From: Bacteroidales bacterium
GTDB lineage: Bacteria; Bacteroidota; Bacteroidia; Bacteroidales; JAGOPY01
Length of the DNA: 35,073 nt
Reading direction: 5' to 3'
Assembly (NCBI GenBank): GCA_019429045.1
Contig: JAHYJL010000010.1
Location: 1-35,073, forward strand
Position numbers and translations under genes: made by a program. This document shows, one piece after another, positions 1-7,623 of the stretch; position 1 is the stretch's first letter, and every line of letters starts with the position of its first letter. The notes under the pieces were generated by a model that was given only the letters and a program-made list of their open reading frames with translations, did not search any database and was not told the origin of the DNA.

Positions 1-1
1 A

Positions 2-988
2 AATGTGCGGGTGGTTTTCGGCGATCCCGACCGCGACCGAAAAGCCGACGTGATCCTGGAGAACCATTATTATCCCTTCGGCATGACCTTTGGCGGGCTG
101 GAATATTCCGCCGGGTTGGAGAACCGCTACCTTTACCAGGGCAAGGAGACCACCGGCGATTTCGGCCTGTGGTGGAGCGATTTTTCCGCCCGCCGGTTCG
201 ACAGCCAATTAGGCCGCTGGCACATCCCCGATCCCGCCGGCCAGTTCGCCAGTCCGTATCTGGGCATGGGGAACAGCCCGGTGGCGGCCGTGGATCCCAG
301 CGGTTTATGGGCTGTCGACGGCAGGTTTGCCGAAATGCAAATGCTGCGCCAGGCAGAGCAAAAAGTACGGGATTTTCAGAAGCAGCTAATGGAATCGTTT
401 TCCTATGAGGAGATGGAGCGTGAGCTTGAAATGATGCTCTTATGGGAAGATATATTAAGTGGAAAATACAAAAAGGATGCCGGCATAGGACAACCGGAGC
501 TGGAAGGTAGCCCGGATGATCCGCCGGGGAATAATCTGCAAAACGGAAACAATGGAAATAAGAACCCTGATATTAACAGCCCTGGATTGATCACTCAAGC
601 AGGATTAACATTCACGCTTGCAGCTGGTATTATTGGAGGAAGTATTGAATTCGGAATCGCTTATGATGGTATTAATTATAGTCTATATTTAACATTAGAA
701 CATTCAACTGGTTTTGATATTTCTGCAGGTGGAATCGTAAATGTACTGATCTCGTCTGAAGGACATCTGACTTTTGATCAAGTGGAAGGTTGGGGAGAAT
801 CTTACAATAGTGCAATATGGATAATCGATGGCACCTATGGAGGAGATTCATTTTACCCAGGATTAAAATATGAAGATTACAGAGATATTCATAATACTTA
901 CCAGATTTACGGATTGGGACTCTCTTGGGGTTTGCCAATAGGATTTACAAAGAATAAAGGGTATTCTTGGTATTTCTTAAAATTTTAA
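2..988 (+). CDS. RHS repeat-associated core protein, C-terminal part with variable tip (5' end outside window)
   Basis: This is the 3' end of a large RHS/YD-repeat protein; the frame is open to the left edge, so the start lies outside. Residues about 20-100 are the conserved RHS core end, with YYPFGM, YLYQGKE, DFSARRFDSQLGRW, PDPAGQF, and the NSPVAAVDPSGLW stretch that closes the RHS shell. After a linker rich in Glu, Met and Gln (about residues 104-145) base composition drops from GC-rich to AT-rich, and a tip of about 190 residues follows. The tip is Gly-, Tyr- and beta-rich and I recognise no toxin family or nuclease motif in it. In RHS proteins the shell encloses a toxic C-terminal tip that is autocleaved and delivered to rivals; toxicity of this tip is inference. 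A small membrane-protein gene begins 10 bp after the stop, where a cognate immunity gene is expected. Confidence 0.88.
   Translation, partial: NVRVVFGDPDRDRKADVILENHYYPFGMTFGGLEYSAGLENRYLYQGKETTGDFGLWWSDFSARRFDSQLGRWHIPDPAGQFASPYLGMGNSPVAAVDPSGLWAVDGRFAEMQMLRQAEQKVRDFQKQLMESFSYEEMERELEMMLLWEDILSGKYKKDAGIGQPELEGSPDDPPGNNLQNGNNGNKNPDINSPGLITQAGLTFTLAAGIIGGSIEFGIAYDGINYSLYLTLEHSTGFDISAGGIVNVLISSEGHLTFDQVEGWGESYNSAIWIIDGTYGGDSFYPGLKYEDYRDIHNTYQIYGLGLSWGLPIGFTKNKGYSWYFLKF
223..416 (+). repeat. RHS core-end direct repeat, copy 1 (in the intact gene)
   Basis: About 194 bp covering the end of the RHS core (IPDPAGQF to SFSYEEM). It recurs at 1736-1929 at a constant offset of 1513 bp with about 90% identity. 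Similarity ends where the variable tip begins, which is the pattern expected when tips are exchanged by recombination in the conserved core. Confidence 0.93.
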
Positions 989-998
989 TAATATAGCT

Positions 999-1352
999 AT
1001 GTTTAGACATATTTTTGTGATAGTTTTTTTAATTACATTAATAATAATTGTAATTAGTGGAATTAATAAGCAAATTTTACATTTTAAATTATTGAAAGAA
1101 ATATATCCTTCTCATCTATCGAAGATTAATTCATATTTCAATCCGCTTGCGATTTTCTATCTATTTAGGCTAAAGATTTCAATTATATTTTGGTTTAGTA
1201 TTCCGCTTTATTACAGAAAGATGAATATTATTATTGAAAATAACCGGGTTATCACATTAGAAAAGAAATTATTTTCCAACAATAAAAGAATTTATATGTC
1301 ACTTATCATATTGTTTATATGGATCTTGTTCGGAGTTATTTATTTTCAATAA
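999..1352 (+). CDS. Small multi-pass membrane protein, candidate immunity partner of the upstream RHS tip
   Basis: A 117-residue Ile/Phe/Leu-rich, strongly AT-rich ORF starting 10 bp after the rhs stop. Hydrophobic segments lie at about residues 4-21, 50-72 and 98-116, suggesting an inner-membrane protein with a short basic region between the last two. No family is recognised. Position and low GC match those of immunity genes in polymorphic-toxin loci; a membrane immunity protein would suit a tip that acts in or at the membrane. That role is inference from context only. No strong ribosome-binding site is visible, which is normal in Bacteroidota. Confidence 0.68.
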   Translation: MFRHIFVIVFLITLIIIVISGINKQILHFKLLKEIYPSHLSKINSYFNPLAIFYLFRLKISIIFWFSIPLYYRKMNIIIENNRVITLEKKLFSNNKRIYMSLIILFIWILFGVIYFQ

Positions 1353-1735
1353 GCCAAAGTATTATGGTGGTCTGATATATTAAATAGTCTTACCAGACGA
1401 TAACATCACAGACAGCGAAATGACAAAACTCAATGAATCCTGCACCATTCCACCTCTCCCGTCAATTAGACTGGAGGAGGCCGGAAAAAGTACCGGCTCG
1501 TCCATCGGCAGCAAAATGCCGATGTCTGTTCAGCATAATCATATAGCACATCTTCCATGTCCCATCGCCCATGATGCAATGCAAGTTGGTATTTGGCATA
1601 TAATAATTGGGATATCCCATTGTAAATGGGCACATGGGCGATGGAAGAAGGGCGATGGCGAAGTGTTCCCAGGGTGAAACAAAAAAAAATGAGCAGGATC
1701 TATGATATACCCTCGCCGGGAGGGGCTGGCCGGCC
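1353..1735. other. Gap between RHS modules: repeat element plus a breakpoint region
   Basis: No convincing gene. Positions 1405-1639 are copy 1 of the hairpin-rich repeat described separately. The remaining part, 1640-1735, joins directly to the middle of the RHS core at 1736 and holds a small hairpin (CCCTC/GAGGG around 1711-1725). It does not resemble RHS coding sequence, so it marks the 5' breakpoint of the orphan tip. Confidence 0.6.
1405..1639. repeat. 235-bp structured intergenic repeat, copy 1
   Basis: Matches 3474-3708 at a constant offset of 2069 bp without net insertion or deletion. The part from 1491 onward is about 95% identical; the left part is more diverged. It holds several inverted repeats: GCCGG/CCGGC near 1480-1498, ATCGGCA/TGCCGAT at about 1504-1523, CCATCGCCCATG pairing with CATGGGCGATGG across about 1562-1645, and CCCATT/AATGGG at 1616-1630. 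The last stem is kept by paired changes in copy 2. It sits directly after an RHS tip plus partner gene in both places. Confidence 0.9.
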
Positions 1736-1929
1736 CATCCCCGATCCCGCCGGGCAGTTCGCCAGCCCGTATCTGGGCATGGGGAACAGCCCGGTGGCGG
1801 CCGTGGATCCCAGCGGTTTATGGGCTGTCGGCGGCAGGTTTGCCGAAATGCAAATGCTGCAGCAGGCGGAACAAAAAGTCCGGGATTTTCAGAGGCAGCT
1901 CATGGAATCGTTTTCCTATGAGGAAATGA
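1736..1929 (+). repeat. RHS core-end direct repeat, copy 2 (in the orphan tip)
   Basis: Second copy of 223-416 in the same reading direction. Mostly single-base differences; the encoded linker changes by a few residues (D to G, R to Q, K to R). Its left end is a sharp breakpoint. Confidence 0.93.
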
Positions 1930-2501
1930 TGCGATCACTACAGCAGGAACTATTATGGAACGAGTTTATCGATGATCCATTTGGGTGGGGAGAAGCTAAT
2001 AGCAGACAGATTGATATACCAGAACGTTTGTTGATCAATTCCGAACTTTTAAACCAGCCAACAAGTGTGCCTACTATTGAAGAGATGCAGGCAACAATGA
2101 ACAATGCAATAAAGATAATGAGGCAATTTTATTTATTGCAATTAGAAAATAAAAAACCAGATAAATTATTCTATCCAGTTGACTTCAATTTCAACGGTAA
2201 AATTGGAAGTCCCGATATATTTGGTGGCCGTAACTATCGTTATGATATTACATTATCATTGGGATTGCAGGAGGTATCAGCTGTTTTTATTTTTACCCCT
2301 CATGAAAATCCAATTGCCAATTTTTTAACAAATTTTATTCCTTTAGGTTATCGAAGAAAGTCTGTTTATGAAGTATATACCGGTTACGGTGTAGAATTGC
2401 ATAATTACTATTCACGCATACGTCAATGGACGATTGGTCTTTTGTACTTTTCGAGTTTTGAAGATTATAATAATTTTCTTATATATGTCAGATATCCGTA
2501 A
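1736..2501 (+). pseudogene. Orphan RHS tip (headless core fragment plus a second variable C-terminal domain)
   Basis: The fragment enters the RHS core abruptly at IPDPAGQF, repeats the core end and linker of the upstream gene, then continues into a different 190-residue AT-rich tip (begins near position 1930; contains a Tyr/Phe-rich beta-type C terminus). The upstream flank has no RHS sequence; the only in-frame starts upstream (from 1626) lie in unrelated repeat DNA, so it is unlikely to be made as a working protein alone. It fits the orphan or silent rhs-CT cassettes known from Rhs and CDI loci, which can replace the active tip by recombination in the shared core. The tip itself is not recognised. 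Confidence 0.82.
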
Positions 2502-3393
2502 GTTTAATTATAAAAGATACAGCATATTAGCGATACTTTCTTTCGTTATATTGATTTACGGAATCATTTGGCTGGCTCCGAAAATAAGTATGTACATGTG
2601 GCTTAAATCCAATGAGTTTGATTCATACAGGAATGGCCTGGGCAAATACCTTCATTTATTTCATTCACATTATCTCCGAACACCTGTAAATTCAGCGGAA
2701 TTCATCTTTTTCTTAGAAAACTTTTATGCCGATTTACCTGATGAGTATTTGAAATTTATTCTGGAAACAAGTTTAAAACACAGTTCAAGGATCATTTTTT
2801 CGTCTGAAAATGATACAACTGTTATCGTTTTGTTTTCCCCTGGATTGTCATGTATTGATAGTGCGTTATCCAATAGCCCGGCAATAAAAGCAATAGATGA
2901 CGTATCCATTCCCGACATTTTATTCAGAAATAATTCAATATTCAATTTAACAGAATATGACTTTCCGGAATTTTGCTATTCCTATTTCCATAGCTATCGC
3001 GTATTCCTGGATAATATACCATATTTCAGCTACCCTGGTATTGACGAATCAATTGATGCCTTTGTATCAACATTGATACATAATTTTTATAATGATTTAA
3101 GTTTGGAGATATCACAAAAGCCTATAAGCAATGATACATTACAAGTGGTATTAAAATTTCTTGTAAAACTATTACCTGCCGGGTCTGGTTTCCTGTCAGA
3201 ATTCACCTGTTACAATTTCAAAAAGGAATCTGAGTTTCACCGCTTCAGGAATTATTTCAATTCGGGCATATCCAATTTGTCAATTGAACCAAAGCCTGAT
3301 AGCATTTATCTGCCTGTATTTGTTTCCCACAATACCAAAACCGGAATGTTGAATATACATACCTATACAAAACATTCAGAGTACATACATTAA
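2485..3393 (+). CDS. Single-pass membrane-anchored protein, candidate partner or immunity protein of the orphan RHS tip
   Basis: I place the start at ATG 2485 (MSDIRKFNYKRYS) because earlier in-frame starts lie inside the tip coding region. It overlaps the tip stop by 17 bp, indicating translational coupling in the ancestral locus. The protein has 302 residues: a basic N terminus, one transmembrane helix at about residues 13-33, and a long, mainly extracytoplasmic domain without recognised motifs. Base composition is AT-rich like the tip. Pairing with the tip suggests an immunity role, but it is larger than most immunity proteins, so it could be an accessory or fused immunity protein. Function is inference from context. 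Confidence 0.7.
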   Translation: MSDIRKFNYKRYSILAILSFVILIYGIIWLAPKISMYMWLKSNEFDSYRNGLGKYLHLFHSHYLRTPVNSAEFIFFLENFYADLPDEYLKFILETSLKHSSRIIFSSENDTTVIVLFSPGLSCIDSALSNSPAIKAIDDVSIPDILFRNNSIFNLTEYDFPEFCYSYFHSYRVFLDNIPYFSYPGIDESIDAFVSTLIHNFYNDLSLEISQKPISNDTLQVVLKFLVKLLPAGSGFLSEFTCYNFKKESEFHRFRNYFNSGISNLSIEPKPDSIYLPVFVSHNTKTGMLNIHTYTKHSEYIH

Positions 3394-3833
3394 ATAGTTT
3401 TATTTTCGGAAAGTTAATGGAACTCAATTTAGTAAGGTTATTGCAATGCGTAAATGCCAAAGAACGGGAAACTATCACCGACATCAAAATGAACATAATC
3501 AATGAATCCTGCGCCGCAACGCCACTCCCGTCGGTTAGACGGGAGGAGGCCGGAAAAAGTGCCGGCTCGTCCATCGGCAGCAAAATGCCGATGTCTGTTC
3601 AGCATAATCATATAGCACATCTCCCATGTCCCATCGCCCATGATGCAATGCACGTCGGTATTTGGCATATAATAATTGGGATATCCCATAGCATATGGGC
3701 ACATGGGCAGGCGCTGAATGACAATTCTTTGTGAACTTTGTGAGTTCACTCTGAGATCTTTGTGAGATATATTCATGATCGTTGATCTGGATTAAAGACC
3801 GGGAAAGTGAGGAGATTGGGCGGATTCCTAAGC
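3394..3833. other. Gap after the orphan-tip module
   Basis: Holds copy 2 of the structured repeat (3474-3708) and then about 125 bp with a loosely repeated CTTTGTGA word (about 3724-3770). Short reading frames here overlap the repeat hairpins and show no recognisable protein. I see no gene and no further RHS core sequence. Confidence 0.6.
3474..3708. repeat. 235-bp structured intergenic repeat, copy 2
   Basis: Copy of 1405-1639. It has a perfect 8-bp stem CTCCCGTC/GACGGGAG around 3525-3545, where copy 1 carries one mismatch. It retains the ATCGGCA/TGCCGAT hairpin and has a CCCATA/TATGGG stem (3685-3699) where copy 1 has CCCATT/AATGGG. It follows the partner gene of the orphan tip. Confidence 0.9.
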
Positions 3834-4757
3834 TCAAACCTCTAACTTTTTAAAAATCACCAATGAATCCTTTTCTATTCTGGAGAAGGCAAACCACTTT
3901 TTGCCCAAATCCTTCAGCGAAGCACCAATGTGATACGCGTCAGTTTTATCAATTAACAAAAATCGGTCGTGAGAAGCATTAAATGTATTAAGGCTCAGCC
4001 CACCAAACTGTTCGTTAAACTTTTTAGCATCTTCCTTCAAGGCCCGACTAATGTTTTGGGTGTATATGCTCACGCTTACGCCTTTTTTCTTCTTGGTAAA
4101 AAGCGACAGCACGCTTTCATCCACGTAATTGTCAATCAAAATCAGGCTGGATTTTGCGCTTCTAATCAAATCACTTATCAACACCCAGGCATCAAACACT
4201 TGCCCATTAAAAAATATACCCTGCCGGGGTTTGAGCTCTTTCTTTTCCATGGCAATTAGCAGCAATTGCACTTTACTTTCTGTTATAATTTGCCTGGTTT
4301 CCACCTTTTCAATGCGCTTTAAAAGATCTGCATTTTCCATCAAAAAATACCTCATTTCAACAAAGGCATTCATTATAGCAACACTTGTTTTTATGGCTGT
4401 TTCAGAATTGATTACAGCTGACAGCATTGCAACACCCTGCTCTGTAAAAGCATAAGGCAAATATTTTCTATGTTTTCCTCTACCGGTATTTAAGGTGCCA
4501 TTTTGGAACCTTAAATAATCACCCTCTATTGAGGTGCCAATCAGGAATTTCAATTTTTCATGTTCTTCTTTGGTCAATTGGAACATGAAGGATTCGGGGA
4601 ACCGGTCAGGATTTCTTTTCACAGCACGGTTCAGGTATTTGGTTTCGATGTCATACAATTCTGATAAATGCTCATCAATCATCACCTGCTTGCCCCGAAT
4701 GGTAAAAATCCGGTTGATTATTTGCTGCATATACTTTTGCATTGAATGTTCACTCAT
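3834..4757 (-). CDS. ORF6N domain protein with a C-terminal PLD-like domain
   Basis: 307 residues. Residues about 10-100 form an ORF6N (KilA-N related) DNA-binding domain of phage and mobile-element type: IRGKQVMIDEHLSELYDIET, then LNRAVKRN and RFPESFMFQL, and YAFTEQGVAMLSAV following. A short coiled segment (140-175) leads to a C-terminal domain (180-307) like a half phospholipase-D fold, with HDRFLLID (263-270) in the place of HxKx4D, Lys replaced by Arg, and a GASLKDLGKK stretch after it. Such chromosomal proteins are common in Bacteroidota and often sit beside mobile or variable regions, as here. Start is ATG 4757. The role is probably DNA-binding regulation; enzymatic activity is doubtful. 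Confidence 0.85.
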   Translation of the reverse strand: MSEHSMQKYMQQIINRIFTIRGKQVMIDEHLSELYDIETKYLNRAVKRNPDRFPESFMFQLTKEEHEKLKFLIGTSIEGDYLRFQNGTLNTGRGKHRKYLPYAFTEQGVAMLSAVINSETAIKTSVAIMNAFVEMRYFLMENADLLKRIEKVETRQIITESKVQLLLIAMEKKELKPRQGIFFNGQVFDAWVLISDLIRSAKSSLILIDNYVDESVLSLFTKKKKGVSVSIYTQNISRALKEDAKKFNEQFGGLSLNTFNASHDRFLLIDKTDAYHIGASLKDLGKKWFAFSRIEKDSLVIFKKLEV

Positions 4758-4976
4758 ATCCCCAATTTTTAAAAAATGGTTTTCAATTCGGTGTTATTGC
4801 CTATCTGTTAATCGGTTTTTTTAAGAAATATACCCGTCGAGGAAGGAATTTTTCGCTGAAATGGCGATGTTTCGATGCTTCGATACTTTTCAGTGACTTT
4901 CCGAATAATTCCGACCATTTGATCCACCCTCTTCTGGAAAATCTTACCGACCTTTGTGTGGAATAAAACATTGAAT
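4758..4976. other. Divergent intergenic region, ORF6N gene / T9SS plug gene
   Basis: Two start sites face away from each other across 219 bp. A TCGATGTTTCGATGCTTCGATA run lies near 4868-4892 in shortened form (three TCGAT words). No full TAnnTTTG box is seen for either gene; GACCTTTG near 4946 is the nearest match for the plug gene. Confidence 0.4.
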
Positions 4977-6281
4977 ATGCAGATAAAAACTTCTTATCAT
5001 TACATACTTGCAGGAATAATGATGCTCTTATGGGGTGATTTGCACGCTCAAAAGGATGAATACTTCCGGGAAAAAGTTGTCCGTAACGATAATCTTACCT
5101 ACCGCGACAATATCCAGACGGTTTTGCTCTACAAAGCAGGTTTCGAGCTGTCGCCCCCCATTATCCAGCTGGGTACCGCAGATAAGCTGATTCTGTCGTT
5201 CGACGATTTGGACGCGGAGCACAAATCCTTTAAATACACGCTGATCCATTGCGATGCCTACTGGAATGTTTCGACACTGCAGCAGATGGAGTACCTGGAT
5301 GGTTTTTTTGAAGATCGGATCGATGATTACAAATATTCTTTCAACACTACGGTACCGTTCGTGAATTATGTACTGGTTTTCCCGACGGAATACTTGCGGC
5401 TGAAAAAATCGGGGAACTACATCATCAAGGTTTACCTGGGTCCGGACAGGGATGAAAATGTGGTCCTCACGCGGCGCTTTATGGTCTCTGATCCGAAAGT
5501 AAATATTACCGGAAATATCGGGAATACGGTTGACCTGCACCTGCGATACACCCATCAGCAGGTGAATTTCAAGCTGACCCCGGCCAACTACCAGCTTACC
5601 GAGACGCACCGCGACCTTCACGTTTTCATTCAGCAGAACGGCCGCTGGGATAATATGATGCAAAACATCCAGCCGCGGCTGATCAGCGGAGGCGTATATG
5701 ACTTCAGCCAGATGCCGGGACTGGCTTTCGAAGGGGGAAACGAATTCAGGTATTTCGACATGAAAACGCTGCAGTACAATACCGACCGGATGAAGTCGCT
5801 GCAATATACAACAGAGGGTTACCAGGTTGTCCTGCAAACCGATATGCCGAGGGCATACAGCAATTTCCGTTCGGAAGAAGATATCAACGGGCGCCGGCTA
5901 ATTTCAGTGAACCATGCGCAGGATTCCTATACCGAAGGCGATTATGCCTGGGTACACTTCCTGCTGCCTTACCGGGAACCGCTCGACAACGGCAACCTTT
6001 ATGTTTTCGGCGCACTATCCGACTGGCAGTTCAGACCGGAAAACCTGATGCGGTATAACTACGAATTAAAGGCTTACGAGGCGAAGATGTTTCTTAAGCA
6101 GGGATATTATAACTACATCTATGCCTTCCTGGAAAATAATAAAAACACCGGTGATATCACATTAATTGAAGGGAGCTTCTGGGAAACGGAGAATGAATAC
6201 ACCATCCTGGTCTACCACCGCCGGCAGGGCGATGTGTACGATCAGCTCGTAGGAGTCGGATTTCTGAATAGCACTGATTAA
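4977..6281 (+). CDS. Type IX secretion system plug protein (DUF5103 family)
   Basis: The protein starts at ATG 4977 (MQIKTSYHYI), giving a clean signal peptide ending near LHAQ; the earlier in-frame start at 4956 would add seven residues before it. It has 434 residues. The N-terminal DUF5103 part follows the signal peptide with IQLGTADKLILSFDDLD, YTLIHCDAYWN and RRFMVSDPKVNI; the C-terminal part has the Ig/E-set-like YVFGALSDWQF and ends with a short beta-rich tail. In T9SS structural work a protein of this family occludes the SprA translocon on its periplasmic side, holding it closed until substrate binding. No other T9SS gene is in this window. A weak -7-like GACCTTTG lies just upstream (about 4946-4953). 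Confidence 0.87.
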   Translation: MQIKTSYHYILAGIMMLLWGDLHAQKDEYFREKVVRNDNLTYRDNIQTVLLYKAGFELSPPIIQLGTADKLILSFDDLDAEHKSFKYTLIHCDAYWNVSTLQQMEYLDGFFEDRIDDYKYSFNTTVPFVNYVLVFPTEYLRLKKSGNYIIKVYLGPDRDENVVLTRRFMVSDPKVNITGNIGNTVDLHLRYTHQQVNFKLTPANYQLTETHRDLHVFIQQNGRWDNMMQNIQPRLISGGVYDFSQMPGLAFEGGNEFRYFDMKTLQYNTDRMKSLQYTTEGYQVVLQTDMPRAYSNFRSEEDINGRRLISVNHAQDSYTEGDYAWVHFLLPYREPLDNGNLYVFGALSDWQFRPENLMRYNYELKAYEAKMFLKQGYYNYIYAFLENNKNTGDITLIEGSFWETENEYTILVYHRRQGDVYDQLVGVGFLNSTD

Positions 6282-6298
6282 AAGATGGAGTTTCTGGT

Positions 6299-6360
6299 TA
6301 ATGTCCACTTAATGTCCATGAATGTCCACCTAATGTCGCGAGCGCAGCGAGCGAATGTCC
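6299..6360. repeat. Degenerate short tandem repeat (AATGTCC word) between convergent genes
   Basis: Five AATGTC(C) words spaced 10-22 bp (starting about 6300, 6311, 6321, 6332 and 6354) flank a GC-rich GCGAGCGCAGCGAGCG direct repeat. It lies in the 100-bp gap between two converging genes. The GC-rich core could form a hairpin; no T-run makes a standard terminator. Confidence 0.6.
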
Positions 6361-6381
6361 GTGTGATCTTAAATAAAAACC

Positions 6382-7623
6382 CTATTCATAGCGCAGCGAC
6401 TCGATCGGGTCGAGCCGGGCGGCTTTATTGGCGGGGATAATGCCTGAGGCCAGGGCCACGATGAAGCAGAGGGTGACGCCAAGGAAAATCCAGGGCCAGG
6501 GGATGATGAAGCTGCTTTGCAGGATCATGGAAAGCACGTTCCCGATGACAATACCGAATGTGATGCCCAACAGGCCGCCGAGCTGTGCAATGACAACAGC
6601 TTCCACCAGGAACTGGTTCCGGATCACCCGTTGCGTGGCGCCCATGGCTTTCCGGATTCCAATTTCCAACGTGCGCTCTGTGACGGATACGAGCATGATG
6701 TTCATCAACCCTATGGCCGCCCCGAGCAATGTAATCAGACCGATGAACGTTGCCGCCAGTGCCACATATTTGATATTGTCGGTAAGCATTTTGGCGATGC
6801 TGTCGCTTTTACTGATCTGAAATGTCTGCTCCTGCCCTACCCTGTCGCCCCGGACAATCCGGAACACGCCCGTCGCCTCTCCGATGGCCTGTTCCATCAT
6901 CAAGGGATCAGGCACGGTCACACTGATGACAAATGTCCGGTCAGGACGTGGAAAGTACTGCCTGACATTGCTCAGCGGCAGGATGCAGTCACGGTCGCCC
7001 GAAAAGCCAATGCTCGATCCTTTTTCCTTCATCACGCCGATGACCTGGTACTTACCCGGCCCGATGGAAATGATCTTACCTATGGGATCTTCGTTGGTTT
7101 TGAACAACAGTTTTTCGATCTCACTCCCTATCACGACAACATGGGCCCCGCGATGCACCTCGCTTTCATTGAAGTTCCTCCCCTTGCTGATCTCCTGCCC
7201 GGCGGTGATGAAATAGTTCTCATCCGATCCCCTGACGGTCACATTCGGATTTGATTTTTCCGATTTATATTTCAATGTTGCCGTGTGGGAGGCAAATGTT
7301 GAGATGGAAGTAAATGCCGGGAAATCAAACTGTTGCTTAAAACGCACTGCCTGGTCGTAAGTGATGCGCTTGTACATCTTGGGATCGCTGCGCCTGCCGC
7401 CCATCTGTACCATGATCTCCCGGTTCCGGATAGAAAAAGTGTTGGCTCCCATCATGGCGAAATTCTCATTCAGGAAATATTTTATCGAATCAATGGCTGT
7501 CAGTATGCCCACAAGCGCCATGATACCAAAGGCAATGATCGTAACGGTCAGGATCGTTCGCAGCAGGTGGCTGCGGATCGACTCCAGCGAGATACGGATA
7601 TTTTCCAGGATGAGAAGTTTCAT
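6382..7623 (-). CDS. MacB/FtsX-type ABC transporter permease
   Basis: 413 residues. One N-terminal transmembrane helix (about 22-45), a periplasmic MacB_PCD domain (about 50-250), then three helices (about 285-310, 335-360, 375-400) with the FtsX signature TERTLEIGIRKAMGAT before the second-last helix, and the typical end PANKAARLDPIESLRYE. Start is ATG 7623, which overlaps the upstream gene's TGA by one base. MacB-type permeases couple to a LolD/MacB-like ATPase for mechanotransmission or export across the envelope; no ATPase gene is next to it, so it must recruit one from elsewhere or the pair is split. As last gene of the operon it may export or place the product. Confidence 0.93.
   Translation of the reverse strand: MKLLILENIRISLESIRSHLLRTILTVTIIAFGIMALVGILTAIDSIKYFLNENFAMMGANTFSIRNREIMVQMGGRRSDPKMYKRITYDQAVRFKQQFDFPAFTSISTFASHTATLKYKSEKSNPNVTVRGSDENYFITAGQEISKGRNFNESEVHRGAHVVVIGSEIEKLLFKTNEDPIGKIISIGPGKYQVIGVMKEKGSSIGFSGDRDCILPLSNVRQYFPRPDRTFVISVTVPDPLMMEQAIGEATGVFRIVRGDRVGQEQTFQISKSDSIAKMLTDNIKYVALAATFIGLITLLGAAIGLMNIMLVSVTERTLEIGIRKAMGATQRVIRNQFLVEAVVIAQLGGLLGITFGIVIGNVLSMILQSSFIIPWPWIFLGVTLCFIVALASGIIPANKAARLDPIESLRYE

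Noticed and set aside
1420-1677. Reading frame of 85 codons inside the structured repeat, with a similar one at 3417-3734
   Set aside because: The two predicted proteins resemble each other only because the underlying 235-bp repeat does; the DNA is full of hairpins, stems are preserved by paired changes, and no start context or family supports translation.
5028-5837. Long antisense reading frame (269 codons) opposite the T9SS plug gene
   Set aside because: It is fully inside the well-supported plug gene and has no recognisable domain; long antisense frames are a codon-usage effect.
6517-7254. 245-codon reading frame opposite the ABC permease
   Set aside because: Composition (many His, Asp, Gln, Pro) is that of a shadow frame and it lies fully inside the permease gene.
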